Source: Hydrogenibacillus sp. (GTDB taxonomy: Bacteria > Bacillota > Bacilli > Thermicanales > DSM-22653). From it: DNA of 64,000 bases. Location: positions 1-64,000 of the forward strand of contig JADBKT010000017.1 of NCBI GenBank assembly GCA_014896255.1, given 5' to 3'. Under the pieces are notes generated by a model. It was given only the letters and a program-made list of their open reading frames with translations, searched no databases and had not been told where the DNA came from. The position numbers and the translations under genes are program-made. Of the stretch, positions 55,289 through 64,000 are shown piece by piece; positions within the stretch are counted from its first letter, which is position 1; each line of letters begins with the position of its first letter.

Positions 55289-56767
55289 TTAATTTTTTAC
55301 GGAGTTTTGCGGGTGGACGATGCTCGGGCGACGCACCGTGTACGGCACCGACATGCGCAAAAGGACGTGCAGGAGCGCCGGGCCGTTGTACGGGATGAGC
55401 GGCCAGAAGTACGGTGTATTGAGCGATCGCGTAAAGACGAGGGCGATGGTGATCAACGTCGTCGCCAGCACAAAACCCGGAATCTGGAAGAAAAACACGG
55501 CGAAAATGAGCACGAGCCGCGCCAGGCGGTTGGCCAGCGAGAGCTCATAGCTCGGCGTGGAAAACAGCCCGATCGCCGCAAAGGCCAGATAGAGCAGCAC
55601 TTCCGGAGTAATGAGCCCCACCTTGACCGCCACGTCGCCGACGAGCACCGCAGCGATGACACCCATCGCCGTCGCCAAGGGGGTCGGCGTATGCACCGCG
55701 GCCATGCGCATCAAATCGACGCCGACCTCCGCGGTCATCACTTGAAGAATGAGCGGCACCTTGCCCGGTTTTTTCGGTCCGAGAAAGGCCAGCCACTTCG
55801 GCAAAAGATCCGGATGGGAGGCGTACAAAAACCAGAGCGGCAGCAAAAAAATGGAAGCGAAAATGCCGATAAAACGTACCCAGCGCAAGTAAGCGCCGGT
55901 CACCGGCGTCTGGCGGTATTCTTCGGCATGCTGAACATGGTGAAAAAACGTCGTCGGGGTGATCATGACGCTCGGCGACGTGTCCACAAAAAGCAGTACA
56001 TGGCCTTCCAACAGGTGCTGGACGGCGACATCCGGGCGCTCCGTATAGCGCACGAGCGGGTACGGGTTCCAGGTCTGGCCGATCAAAAACTCCTGCAGCG
56101 ATTTTTCCGTCATCGGCAGCCCGTCCACCTCGATCTTCTCCAGCCGCTCGCGGATCAGCCGTACCAGGCCCGGATCGGCCACATCCTGCAGATAGACGAG
56201 GGCCACGTCCGTTTTCGACCGCTCGCCGACGTGCGTAAGCTCGATGCGCAGTCGCTCATCGCGCAGGCGGCGGCGGGTGAGCGCCGTGTTGACGATGATG
56301 CTTTCCGTATACCCGTCGCGGGCGCCGCGCACGACGCGCTCCGTATCCGGCTCTTGCGGCTGGCGGTTCGGATACTGACGACCATCCAGAATGATCGCTT
56401 CAGCGTGCCCGTCCACGAAAATGACGAACAAGCCGCTCAAAAGAAGGTCGATCGCCTCATCCAGCGTCCTGCGCGTTTCCACCTGAACATGGGCCGCATA
56501 GCGGTTCATGAGCGCTTCAAACGCGTCGGGGACGACGTCTTCTTCCGAAAGTTCGGCGAACGTCCGAAGGATATGGACGAACATCGCGTTGTCCGTCAAC
56601 CCGTTGACATAGAACACGGCCGCTTTTGTCTTGCCGATCAAGATCTCCCTTACGCCGAGGTCAAACGACGTGCCCACGCCGAGGCGCTCTTTGACGACGG
56701 CCACGTTTTCATCGAGCGCGCGGCGGACTTCGACGTGCATCGAATCGTTCAGTTTCATGGCGCTCAC
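55289..56767 (-). CDS. spoVAF: Stage V sporulation protein AF (GerA family)
   Basis: 492 aa GerA-type protein; GQTWNPYPLVRYTERPDVAVQHLLEGHVLLFVDTSPSVMITPTTFFHHVQHAEEYRQ; position between sigF and lysA. Confidence 0.9.
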   Translation of the reverse strand: MSAMKLNDSMHVEVRRALDENVAVVKERLGVGTSFDLGVREILIGKTKAAVFYVNGLTDNAMFVHILRTFAELSEEDVVPDAFEALMNRYAAHVQVETRRTLDEAIDLLLSGLFVIFVDGHAEAIILDGRQYPNRQPQEPDTERVVRGARDGYTESIIVNTALTRRRLRDERLRIELTHVGERSKTDVALVYLQDVADPGLVRLIRERLEKIEVDGLPMTEKSLQEFLIGQTWNPYPLVRYTERPDVAVQHLLEGHVLLFVDTSPSVMITPTTFFHHVQHAEEYRQTPVTGAYLRWVRFIGIFASIFLLPLWFLYASHPDLLPKWLAFLGPKKPGKVPLILQVMTAEVGVDLMRMAAVHTPTPLATAMGVIAAVLVGDVAVKVGLITPEVLLYLAFAAIGLFSTPSYELSLANRLARLVLIFAVFFFQIPGFVLATTLITIALVFTRSLNTPYFWPLIPYNGPALLHVLLRMSVPYTVRRPSIVHPQNSVKN

Positions 56768-56859
56768 GATCTGTCCTCCCTTGTTGCCGTCAACGTCCGG
56801 TTGTGTTTATCTTTCCTCATCCGCCCCGGCCCTTACGCACGCATCGGTCCTCTCAACAA

Positions 56860-56887
56860 AAAGTCAGCCCCTTTACGGGCTGATCTC
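56860..56887 (-). terminator. Intrinsic terminator overlapping the sigF stop codon
   Basis: minus strand TCAGCCCGTAAAGGGGCTGACTTTTT. Confidence 0.75.
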
Positions 56888-57625
56888 CTTTTTGATCGTA
56901 TTTAAAATTTTTTTCTCCAGGCGCGATACTTGAACCTGGGAGATGCCCAGCCGTTCGGCGACCTCCGCCTGCGTTTGATCCTTATAAAAACGGAGATAGA
57001 CGATCAGCCGCTCGCGTTCCGGCAATCGGGCGATGACGTCGCGCAAGCCGACGTGCTCGATCCACTTTTCGTTCGCGTCGTCGGCGATCTGGTCGATGAG
57101 CGTGATCGGGTCGCCGTCGTTTTCGTACACGGTCTCGTGGATCGAAGCCAGAGGCCGCGTCGCTTCCTGAGCGAGGATGACGTCGTCCGGCGTTAACCCG
57201 AGGGCTTCCGCCACTTCCGCCACCGTCGGTTCGCGGCCGAGCGTTTTGGCCAGTTCGTCCCGCATGCGCCGCACGCGATGCCCGTTTTCCTTAAGCGCCC
57301 GACTCACCTTCATCGTCCCGTCGTCACGCAAAAAGCGTTGAATCTCGCCGATGATCATCGGGACGGCGTAAGTCGAAAACTTGACGTCATAGCTTAAGTC
57401 GAACTTGTCAATCGCTTTGATCAGCCCGATCGAACCGATCTGAAACAAATCGTCCGCATCAATGCCGCGGTTTAAAAAACGCTGAACGATTGACCAGACG
57501 AGGCGCAAATTCGCTTCGACGAGCGTGTTTCGCGCCGCCTCATCGCCGGATTGGGCGCGGGCGATGAGCTCGCGCAGCGCATCATCGGTGATGGTCGCTG
57601 GGGCGCGCTTGTCATCGAACGCCAT
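56873..57625 (-). CDS. sigF: RNA polymerase sporulation sigma factor SigF
   Basis: GNLVEANLRLVWSIVQRFLNRGIDADDLFQIGSIGLIKAIDKFDLSYDVKFSTYAVPMIIGEIQRFLRDDG (first residues approximate) and HTH RLGISQVQVSRLEKKIL. Confidence 0.95.
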   Translation of the reverse strand: MAFDDKRAPATITDDALRELIARAQSGDEAARNTLVEANLRLVWSIVQRFLNRGIDADDLFQIGSIGLIKAIDKFDLSYDVKFSTYAVPMIIGEIQRFLRDDGTMKVSRALKENGHRVRRMRDELAKTLGREPTVAEVAEALGLTPDDVILAQEATRPLASIHETVYENDGDPITLIDQIADDANEKWIEHVGLRDVIARLPERERLIVYLRFYKDQTQAEVAERLGISQVQVSRLEKKILNTIKKEISP

Positions 57626-57635
57626 CGTCCCACCT

Positions 57636-58100
57636 CTAATTGACCGGGGTCTCACGCGCGCCGGCCGGGCTATCGATGCGCCGAATCATCGTGATTTTGG
57701 TTCCCCGCCCCGGAGCGCTCTCGATGCGCACCTCGTCCATAAAGTTTTCCATAATCGTAAAGCCCATGCCCGAGCGCTCGAGGTCGGGTCGCGTCGTAAA
57801 GAGCGGTTCCCGGGCGGTCGCAATGTCGCCGATACCGACGCCGTGATCCTCGACTTCAACCGTCAGCGTTTCGCCGTCGATCGCCGCCCGCACGACGATC
57901 TCTCCGGATGCCGTTTCATTTGGGTAACCGTGGATGATCGCATTGGTCACCGCTTCGGAAACGGCCGTCTTGATCTCGTCGAGCACTTCCACCGTCGGAT
58001 CGAGCTGCGCGGCGAAGGCGGCCACGGCGACGCGGGCGAGCGCCTCATTGCCGCTTTTTGCCCGGAAGGTAAGCGTCATGGCGTTCGGACTCCGTTTCAT
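57636..58100 (-). CDS. spoIIAB: Anti-sigma F factor SpoIIAB
   Basis: LDEIKTAVSEAVTNAIIHGYP; VEDHGVGIGDIATAREPLFTTRPDLERSGMGFTIMENFMDEV. Confidence 0.95.
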   Translation of the reverse strand: MKRSPNAMTLTFRAKSGNEALARVAVAAFAAQLDPTVEVLDEIKTAVSEAVTNAIIHGYPNETASGEIVVRAAIDGETLTVEVEDHGVGIGDIATAREPLFTTRPDLERSGMGFTIMENFMDEVRIESAPGRGTKITMIRRIDSPAGARETPVN

Positions 58101-58101
58101 C

Positions 58102-58449
58102 TCACGCCACCCCCAGCGCCCCGAGCGCCGCTTCTTCCGACGGCGCGACCGTCAATATCTTGAGCAGTCCGGACAGTTCGAAAATGCGCTGGACGGTGGG
58201 ACCGAGCCCGCAGACGACCATGCGGCCGCCTTTGGCGGAGAGCTGTTTATAGCGGCCCAGGATGACCCCGATACCGGAGCTGTCCATAAATGAAAGCGAG
58301 CTCAGATTGAGCACGACATGGACGACGTCCGCTTCTTCGATGGCACGCTCCAATGTCTCTCGAAGCGAAGGCGCCGTATGGTGATCGAGTTCCCCGGCAA
58401 CTCGGGCGATGAGCACCCGCCCCCGAATCTCCGTCTCGAACGAGAACAT
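58102..58449 (-). CDS. spoIIAA: Anti-sigma F factor antagonist SpoIIAA
   Basis: STAS domain; LNLSSLSFMDSSGIGVILGRYKQL. Confidence 0.95.
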   Translation of the reverse strand: MFSFETEIRGRVLIARVAGELDHHTAPSLRETLERAIEEADVVHVVLNLSSLSFMDSSGIGVILGRYKQLSAKGGRMVVCGLGPTVQRIFELSGLLKILTVAPSEEAALGALGVA

Positions 58450-58572
58450 GCTTCCCCTCACCCCTTCGGTTCCTCTGATTTCTCGTCTCTATCGTTTCGC
58501 GACAAACCCTCCGCACTCCTGCCGCGTCGACAAAACGGGCGATGAGGCGACATAAGTTCCGAAAATCTGATG

Positions 58573-59838
58573 TCATTCCATTGAATGCGGATTCGGCGCT
58601 TCGGCGTCGGGCGCTTTGACGTTCACGACCCGCCGGAACATGCGGCCTAAGAGTGTGTCGAACGCGGCGCGGGCGCTTCCCGTATCCGCGAGAAGGGGAA
58701 CGCGTATCGTCCGTTCACCGGCGACGACCAAAAGTTCTCCCAACGTATCACCGGCCTTGACCGGCGCCGGGACCGCCTCCGGCAGCGAGAGGCGCGTTTC
58801 AATGCGGTCCGCTTGCTCGCCTTTCTTGAGCAAGACGCTGACGGTATGCGGCGTAACGGCGCGGACGGACGCTTTTTCGCCTTTGTCGACGCGCACGCGG
58901 CCGACCTCTGCCCCTTTCGGATAGAGCACGACGTTCGTATAATGCGCAAAGCCGTAATCAAGCATCGCCGTGATCTCCCGGTTGCGCGTCTTCGAGTCGG
59001 GTTCGCCGAGGACGACGGCGATCAGCCGGAGATCGCCGCGCTTGGCCGTCGCCGAAAGGCCGAAACGCGACGCCGACGTATAGCCCGTCTTCAGGCCGTC
59101 CATCCCTTCGTAAAAACGCACGAGGCGATTCGTGTTCACCAGCCAGAACGGCTTGTCGGTGTTTTGCCGCAAGTAGTCCTGATAGGTCCGCGTATATTCA
59201 AGGACCTTCTCATGGGCGATGAGCGAACGGCTCATGATGGCGATGTCGCGCGCCGACGTGTAATGGCCCTCGGCCGGAAGGCCGGTCGCATTGACGAAAC
59301 GCGTGTGCTTCATGCCGAGCGCCTTCGCCTTTTCGTTCATTTTGGCGACAAACGCTTCTTCCGAGCCGGCGAGAAACTCCGCCATGGCCACCGTCGCATC
59401 GTTCGCCGAAGCGATGGCGATCGCTTTGAGCAGTTCGTCGACGGTCATCTGTTCCCCGACTTTCAGGAAGATCTGCGAACCGCCCATCGACGCCGCCCGT
59501 TCGCTCGTCGTCACGACATCGTCCGGTTTGATGTCGCCGCGATCCAAGGCTTCCATAATGAGAAGAAGCGACATAATCTTCGTAATGCTCGCCGGCGGCA
59601 GCTTTTCATCGGCATTTTTGCTGAACAGCTCCGTCCCCGTATCCATGTCGATCAAGATCGCCGCCCGGGCGTTCGGTGCCAGATCGACCGGCGGCGCCTC
59701 GGACGGCGACGCTTTCGGCGTCATTGAATTCGTTTTCATTTCCGTCTGTGCGTCCGTCTGTGCGGCGTAAGTCCAGGACGGGTTCAGCACGAGCGCGAGG
59801 GCGAACGGCATTACAATCGGCCACAGCTTCGGCCGCAT
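58573..59838 (-). CDS. dacF: D-alanyl-D-alanine carboxypeptidase DacF
   Basis: KLPPASITKIMSLLLIMEALDRGDI; MDGLKTGYTSASRFGLSATA; upstream of spoIIA. Confidence 0.93.
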   Translation of the reverse strand: MRPKLWPIVMPFALALVLNPSWTYAAQTDAQTEMKTNSMTPKASPSEAPPVDLAPNARAAILIDMDTGTELFSKNADEKLPPASITKIMSLLLIMEALDRGDIKPDDVVTTSERAASMGGSQIFLKVGEQMTVDELLKAIAIASANDATVAMAEFLAGSEEAFVAKMNEKAKALGMKHTRFVNATGLPAEGHYTSARDIAIMSRSLIAHEKVLEYTRTYQDYLRQNTDKPFWLVNTNRLVRFYEGMDGLKTGYTSASRFGLSATAKRGDLRLIAVVLGEPDSKTRNREITAMLDYGFAHYTNVVLYPKGAEVGRVRVDKGEKASVRAVTPHTVSVLLKKGEQADRIETRLSLPEAVPAPVKAGDTLGELLVVAGERTIRVPLLADTGSARAAFDTLLGRMFRRVVNVKAPDAEAPNPHSME

Positions 59839-60033
59839 CGATCATCAGGCCTCCTTTACGGTCCGTCTCGCTACCGGATGGTATACCCAAAAAAAAGCAT
59901 GAACATACCGCCAGACGCCGATCGGACGATGGGCGGAGGCGTCCTCGGGGCAACATTTGCATTCAACGGAAGTTGCTTTTACGAGTTTTTTTATATATAG
60001 TCTAGATACAAACATAAGAGAGGAGCTGATCGG

Positions 60034-60930
60034 ATGTACCTCCGCATCCATCGCCTGCAGATCGAGCTGCCGCGCGTCAAGAATCCCGATCCGGACGCGG
60101 CGGCGGCGGTGCAAGAATTGTTTGGCGGCCGTTTTGGCGAGATGTCGACGCTCATGAACTACACGATGCAGTCTTTCAACTTCCGGCAGAAGTCGAAGCT
60201 CATGCCTTTCTACGAACTCATCGCCAACATCGCCACGGAAGAACTGGGCCATATCGAGCTGGTCGCCAATACGGTCAATTTGCTCCTGGAAGGCGCAAGC
60301 GAGGCCAAGGCGCCGAAAGACGCCCCGCTTGAAAGCGGAACATCGAAGCGCAACAGCCATTTCTACATCCTGACCGGTCAGACGGCGCTCGCGACGAACT
60401 CGATGGGCGCGCCGTGGCAAGGGGACTACGTCTTTAACAGCGGAGATCTCGTCCTCGATCTGTTACACAATTTCTTCCTGGAAAACGGCGCCCGCATGCA
60501 CAAGCTCCGCGTCTACGAGATGACCCGGCACCCGGTGGCCCGTGAAATGATCGGCTACCTCTTGGTCCGCGGCAGCGTCCACGCCCTCTCGTACGCGCTG
60601 GCGCTCGAAGAGCTGACCGGCGTCGACGTGAAGAAGCTCCTTCCCATCCCCAAGATTTCCGATGAAAACATCCCCGAAGCGAAAAAATTCCGCGAACACG
60701 GCATGCATCGCAAGCTGTACCGCTTCAGCCCGGACGACTACAAATCCATCGCCGCCATCTGGCAAGGCGAGCATCCGGACGGCGGCGCGCTGGAAGTCGT
60801 CGGCGGTCCCCCGGAAGGCGGAGAAATTCCCGATCTGGAGCCGGTCAAAGACAGTTTTGCGCCGGGTTACGACCCGGACGAGCTGGCCGAGATCGCCCAG
60901 GCGATCCTGAAGCGAAGCGGCTTGGCTTGA
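60034..60930 (+). CDS. Manganese catalase family protein
   Basis: 298 aa; LQIELPRVKNPDPDAAAAVQELFGGRFGEMSTLMNYTMQSFNFR; ATEELGHIELVANTVN. Confidence 0.95.
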   Translation: MYLRIHRLQIELPRVKNPDPDAAAAVQELFGGRFGEMSTLMNYTMQSFNFRQKSKLMPFYELIANIATEELGHIELVANTVNLLLEGASEAKAPKDAPLESGTSKRNSHFYILTGQTALATNSMGAPWQGDYVFNSGDLVLDLLHNFFLENGARMHKLRVYEMTRHPVAREMIGYLLVRGSVHALSYALALEELTGVDVKKLLPIPKISDENIPEAKKFREHGMHRKLYRFSPDDYKSIAAIWQGEHPDGGALEVVGGPPEGGEIPDLEPVKDSFAPGYDPDELAEIAQAILKRSGLA

Positions 60931-60937
60931 GCGTTTC

Positions 60938-60980
60938 AACGGCAAACGGCGGGCTTGCGCACAGCCCGCCGTTTGCCGTT
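60938..60980. terminator. Bidirectional hairpin between the Mn-catalase and gtrA-like genes
   Basis: CGGCAAACGGCGGGCTTGCGCACAGCCCGCCGTTTGCCG. Confidence 0.65.
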
Positions 60981-61408
60981 CATCCGTTAAACGTCCAGGC
61001 GCGATGTGCCAAAAACGTGAGCCCCGTATACAATCCGGTGCCGAAAACGGCGGCGACGGCCTCCACGCCCTCAGGCGACAGGACGGACGGTCCGAGGATC
61101 CACCGGACCACAGGCGGGACCACCTCGTGAGCCAACGCGAACGTGACGACGTAGCCGACCGCCGTCACCGTCACAAAGCGTGCGAACGTCCGCCGGACCT
61201 CTCCGCGGTGGCGAAACGTAAACGCGCGGTTCAGCGTGAAGCTCACGAGGACGCCCAGGGCGAATCCGATCGCCGTCGCCGGCCAATAGGAAATGCCGGC
61301 GGCGAGGATGAGGATGAGCATCGTCCCCGTGCCGACGGCGGTGTTGACGACGCCGACGAGCAGGTAACGCACCGCCTGGCGGAGCAAGGCGGCGGAGGTC
61401 GCCTTCAT
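60980..61408 (-). CDS. GtrA family membrane protein
   Basis: LLRQAVRYLLVGVVNTAVGTGTMLILI; FTLNRAFTFRHRGE. Confidence 0.9.
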   Translation of the reverse strand: MKATSAALLRQAVRYLLVGVVNTAVGTGTMLILILAAGISYWPATAIGFALGVLVSFTLNRAFTFRHRGEVRRTFARFVTVTAVGYVVTFALAHEVVPPVVRWILGPSVLSPEGVEAVAAVFGTGLYTGLTFLAHRAWTFNG

Positions 61409-62592
61409 GAATCCCGCTCCTCCGCCGTCGCCCACGCTCCACCGGCTTCGCGTCCATCGCCGGTCTCTCGCCGGGCTTGCTCACGATCCGCCTTTTCGAC
61501 GTGATCGTGATGCTCGGCCGCTTCACCCGGGTCTTCTTTCGGACGCGGCAAGAGCGCCGTCTCCACGATATAGCGCGGACGGTCTTTCACCTCGAGGTAG
61601 ATCTTCCCGATGTATTCGCCGATCAAGCCGATGCCGATGAGCTGCATCCCGCCGATGAACCAGATCGAAAGCATCAGCGATGTCCAGCCGGTTTCCGCGT
61701 GGCCCAAAAATTTGCTGTAAAGCGTATACAGGAGCGCGATGAGGCTGACGCCGAAGACGGCAAACCCGGCGAACGTCACCAGCCGGATCGGCCGGATGCT
61801 GAACGACGTGATGCCTTCAACGGCAAAGGCGATCATCTTTTGCAGCGGATATTTCGATTCGCCGGCGAGACGCGCTCGTCGATCGTAATACACGCGCGTC
61901 GTCCGAAAGCCGACGAGCGGGACGATCCCCCGCAAGAAAAGGTTCACCTCGCGAAAGCGCGCGAGCGCCTCGAGCGCCCGGCGGCTTAAGAGCCGGTAGT
62001 CGGCGTGGTCATAGACGAGATCGACGCCCATCCAGCGCATCAGGCGGTAAAACCCGCGCGCCGTCGTGCGTTTGAACCATGAATCCGCCGCCCGCGCCCG
62101 GCGCACGCCGTAGACGACGTCATAGCCCTCGAGGAACTTCTGCACCATCTCCCGCATCGCCGCCACGTCGTCCTGCAGGTCGGCGTCGATGGAAATCGCC
62201 GCGTCGGCCCGATCCCGAACGGCCAGGTAACCCGCGAAGAGCGCCGCCTGATGCCCGGCGTTTTTGGCCAGCTTCAGGCCGTAGAAGCGGACTTTCGCCG
62301 GCCGCGCAAAAGAGTGCACCGCGTCGGCCGCCGGCTCCGGAGACGGAGCCGCCGTCGATGACGCCGACGCCAAATCCGAAATGATCGACCACGTCCGATC
62401 TCGGCTCCCGTCGTCGACGAAGAGGACATAACTTTCCGCGGCGATCAGACCTTCCCGGATCATCTCCTGGAGCGTCTCCTTAAGCGTTCCGGCCGTTTCC
62501 GGCAGCACTTCCTCCTCGTTGTAGCAGGGAACGACGACGGCCACGACCGGCCGGCGCGCGGCGGATTGTTGCGATGGAGAAACGTCGTTCAT
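61405..62592 (-). CDS. Glycosyltransferase family 2 (dolichyl-phosphate mannosyltransferase-like)
   Basis: VAVVVPCYNEEEVLPET, KNAGHQAALFAGY, SIDADLQDD, two C-terminal TM segments. Confidence 0.92.
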   Translation of the reverse strand: MNDVSPSQQSAARRPVVAVVVPCYNEEEVLPETAGTLKETLQEMIREGLIAAESYVLFVDDGSRDRTWSIISDLASASSTAAPSPEPAADAVHSFARPAKVRFYGLKLAKNAGHQAALFAGYLAVRDRADAAISIDADLQDDVAAMREMVQKFLEGYDVVYGVRRARAADSWFKRTTARGFYRLMRWMGVDLVYDHADYRLLSRRALEALARFREVNLFLRGIVPLVGFRTTRVYYDRRARLAGESKYPLQKMIAFAVEGITSFSIRPIRLVTFAGFAVFGVSLIALLYTLYSKFLGHAETGWTSLMLSIWFIGGMQLIGIGLIGEYIGKIYLEVKDRPRYIVETALLPRPKEDPGEAAEHHDHVEKADREQARRETGDGREAGGAWATAEERDS

Positions 62593-63986
62593 CGGCTTTT
62601 CTCCTTACCTTCGGCTTTTCTCTTCAGTATCTTGCCGTTCGTGAAGCGGCGCCGGAGCCGGACCCATCCTTCCGCAAGCCCGGCGCCGGCCAAAAGTGTG
62701 AGCGACGGCAAAACAAAATACCGATAACGCACCTGAATTTCAATGAACAGATGCGCCGCCGCGTATCCAAGCATGATCCACAGAAGGAGCCAAAGTCCGT
62801 CCGGCAAAGCATCATGTCTCGCTTTGCGCCCGAGCCCCGAAACAATCCCCACGAAGGCGAAAGCGGTGACCAAGAGAAACGCGGCGCGTTCGATGGCTTT
62901 AAATCCGATTTCCAATGCCGGCCTGTCCACGCCGTGGTTCCACCAAAAGGCCGCATCCGGTGAACCCCATAAAATGCGGAATTTCCGCCAGAAGAGCGGA
63001 AGAAGCGCATCGGTGTTACGGATCCGCTCCCATACCAGCGCTTTTTCCGCATCCAGCTGCGCCTGAAGCGTCGGCAGCTTTTGGATTCGGCGCAAGTCGT
63101 CCTCGGAATACATGCCCCCTGTGTCGGGATTGAGGCCGGCGACAAACTTCCAATACGGGTCGTGGCTTTTTAAACTGTAGTGTGTCACGCCGGACGTCCG
63201 CAAGACAAGTCCCGCCGCGGAAACAACTGACCAAAAGACGATGAGCACCACCGCCGTCACTTGAAGCGGACGCCGAAAGCGGCGCCGTAGCGCACCGTCC
63301 GGATGGCGCATGTCCGATGCGGAGATCCCCGGCTCAGGAGACACCGCAAAACACCGGATCGAGGCGGCGCGAAACAAGGCATAGAAAGCGACCAGCGGGA
63401 TGACGACCGGCCCGTACGGACGAAAGAGCTCACCGAAGGCCAACGCCAGGCCGGCCGAAACCGCAGGTCCCCACCCCGACGATCGGACGCTGTGCCCGCG
63501 GTCGCCGAGCGAGCGATCCAGCGTCACCAGCAGATAAATGGCGGCGTAGAAGAAAAAGTCGGCCGGATGCTGGTTCGAAAGCACGCTCACGGTGCTGATC
63601 GAAGACGGATAGAGCGCATACAGAAGGCCGCCGAAGCGCCCGGCCCGATCCCGAAAAAGCGTCCGCCCCAGCGCATACACGATCGCGGCAAGCGCGCTCT
63701 GCCAGATCGCGTTCATGATTTTGAGGGGCAGGGTGCTTTCCCCGAACAGCTTGACGAAGAGCGCTTCATACAGCGTAAACGGAAGCTGATACGTCCACCG
63801 GACGTAATACGGCGCTTCGGTAAAGCTGAAATCGCCGTGCGCCGCTTTGACCGCCATATTGAACATGAACTCGAAGTCTGAAATCGGCGCCGTAGGAACC
63901 CAAACCACCCAACCCAGGCGAAGGATGAGGGCCATGAAGAAAAGGCCAAGGACAAAACGGCCCGACGAGCGGACCTGTAAGAGCAA
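62589..63986 (-). CDS. Glycosyltransferase family 39-like polytopic membrane protein
   Basis: 465 aa; PISDFEFMFNMAVKAAHGDFSF, polytopic, downstream GT2/GtrA with ATGA overlaps; start close to the window edge, could extend beyond. Confidence 0.75.
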   Translation of the reverse strand: MLLQVRSSGRFVLGLFFMALILRLGWVVWVPTAPISDFEFMFNMAVKAAHGDFSFTEAPYYVRWTYQLPFTLYEALFVKLFGESTLPLKIMNAIWQSALAAIVYALGRTLFRDRAGRFGGLLYALYPSSISTVSVLSNQHPADFFFYAAIYLLVTLDRSLGDRGHSVRSSGWGPAVSAGLALAFGELFRPYGPVVIPLVAFYALFRAASIRCFAVSPEPGISASDMRHPDGALRRRFRRPLQVTAVVLIVFWSVVSAAGLVLRTSGVTHYSLKSHDPYWKFVAGLNPDTGGMYSEDDLRRIQKLPTLQAQLDAEKALVWERIRNTDALLPLFWRKFRILWGSPDAAFWWNHGVDRPALEIGFKAIERAAFLLVTAFAFVGIVSGLGRKARHDALPDGLWLLLWIMLGYAAAHLFIEIQVRYRYFVLPSLTLLAGAGLAEGWVRLRRRFTNGKILKRKAEGKEKSR

Positions 63987-64000
63987 AAGACCGATTCCCA

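Noticed and set aside
55130-56905. 591-aa plus-strand ORF opposite spoVAF
   Set aside because: Antisense to a conserved GerA-family gene; composition typical of GC-rich shadow ORFs, no recognisable domain.
59939-60033. PerR box upstream of the Mn-catalase
   Set aside because: AT-rich TTTTTTTATATATAGTCTAGATAC does not match the TTAGAATNATTNTAA consensus well enough.
1-64000. CRISPR arrays, tRNA/rRNA genes, transposases or prophage genes
   Set aside because: No regularly spaced repeats, no tRNA-like cloverleaf, no rRNA signature and no transposase, integrase or phage structural motif seen by eye; a tool run (tRNAscan, minced, ISfinder) would be decisive.

Overview
The 64-kb window is a gene-dense chromosomal segment of a GC-rich, endospore-forming Firmicute (Bacillales-like gene content). 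The supporting loci are spoIIA/sigF, spoVAF, spmAB, spoVK, pdaA, lexA and resBCDE. I found no rRNA, tRNA, CRISPR array, prophage or transposase. Most of the window is ordinary core genome: a TPP-riboswitch thiamine-precursor transport operon, a T-box proB locus, a SAM-riboswitch metNIQ operon, the scpAB-dacB-spmAB-rluB-resBCDE block, the dacF-spoIIAA-spoIIAB-sigF...spoVAF-lysA block, a Mn-catalase and a membrane glycosyltransferase operon. The points most worth a second look are: (i) genes lost or broken inside otherwise conserved blocks (no spoVAA-AE between sigF and spoVAF, no resA, proA reduced to an N-terminal stub, a gre N-terminal stub, sppA without its N-terminal anchor, a frameshifted YtrB-like ATPase); (ii) recurrent perfect short tandem duplications in intergenic DNA, one of which could also explain the ATPase frameshift; (iii) a near-perfect sigma-54 promoter with an upstream palindrome ahead of an aldehyde dehydrogenase; (iv) an acyl-CoA-dehydrogenase-like flavoenzyme as first gene of a TPP-riboswitch operon; (v) an ECF sigma factor overlapping a membrane-anchored putative beta-propeller regulator; (vi) an unannotated 51-aa ORF; and (vii) an ACT-less aspartokinase. 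All functional calls come from reading the sequence and recalled family knowledge. No database search was run.
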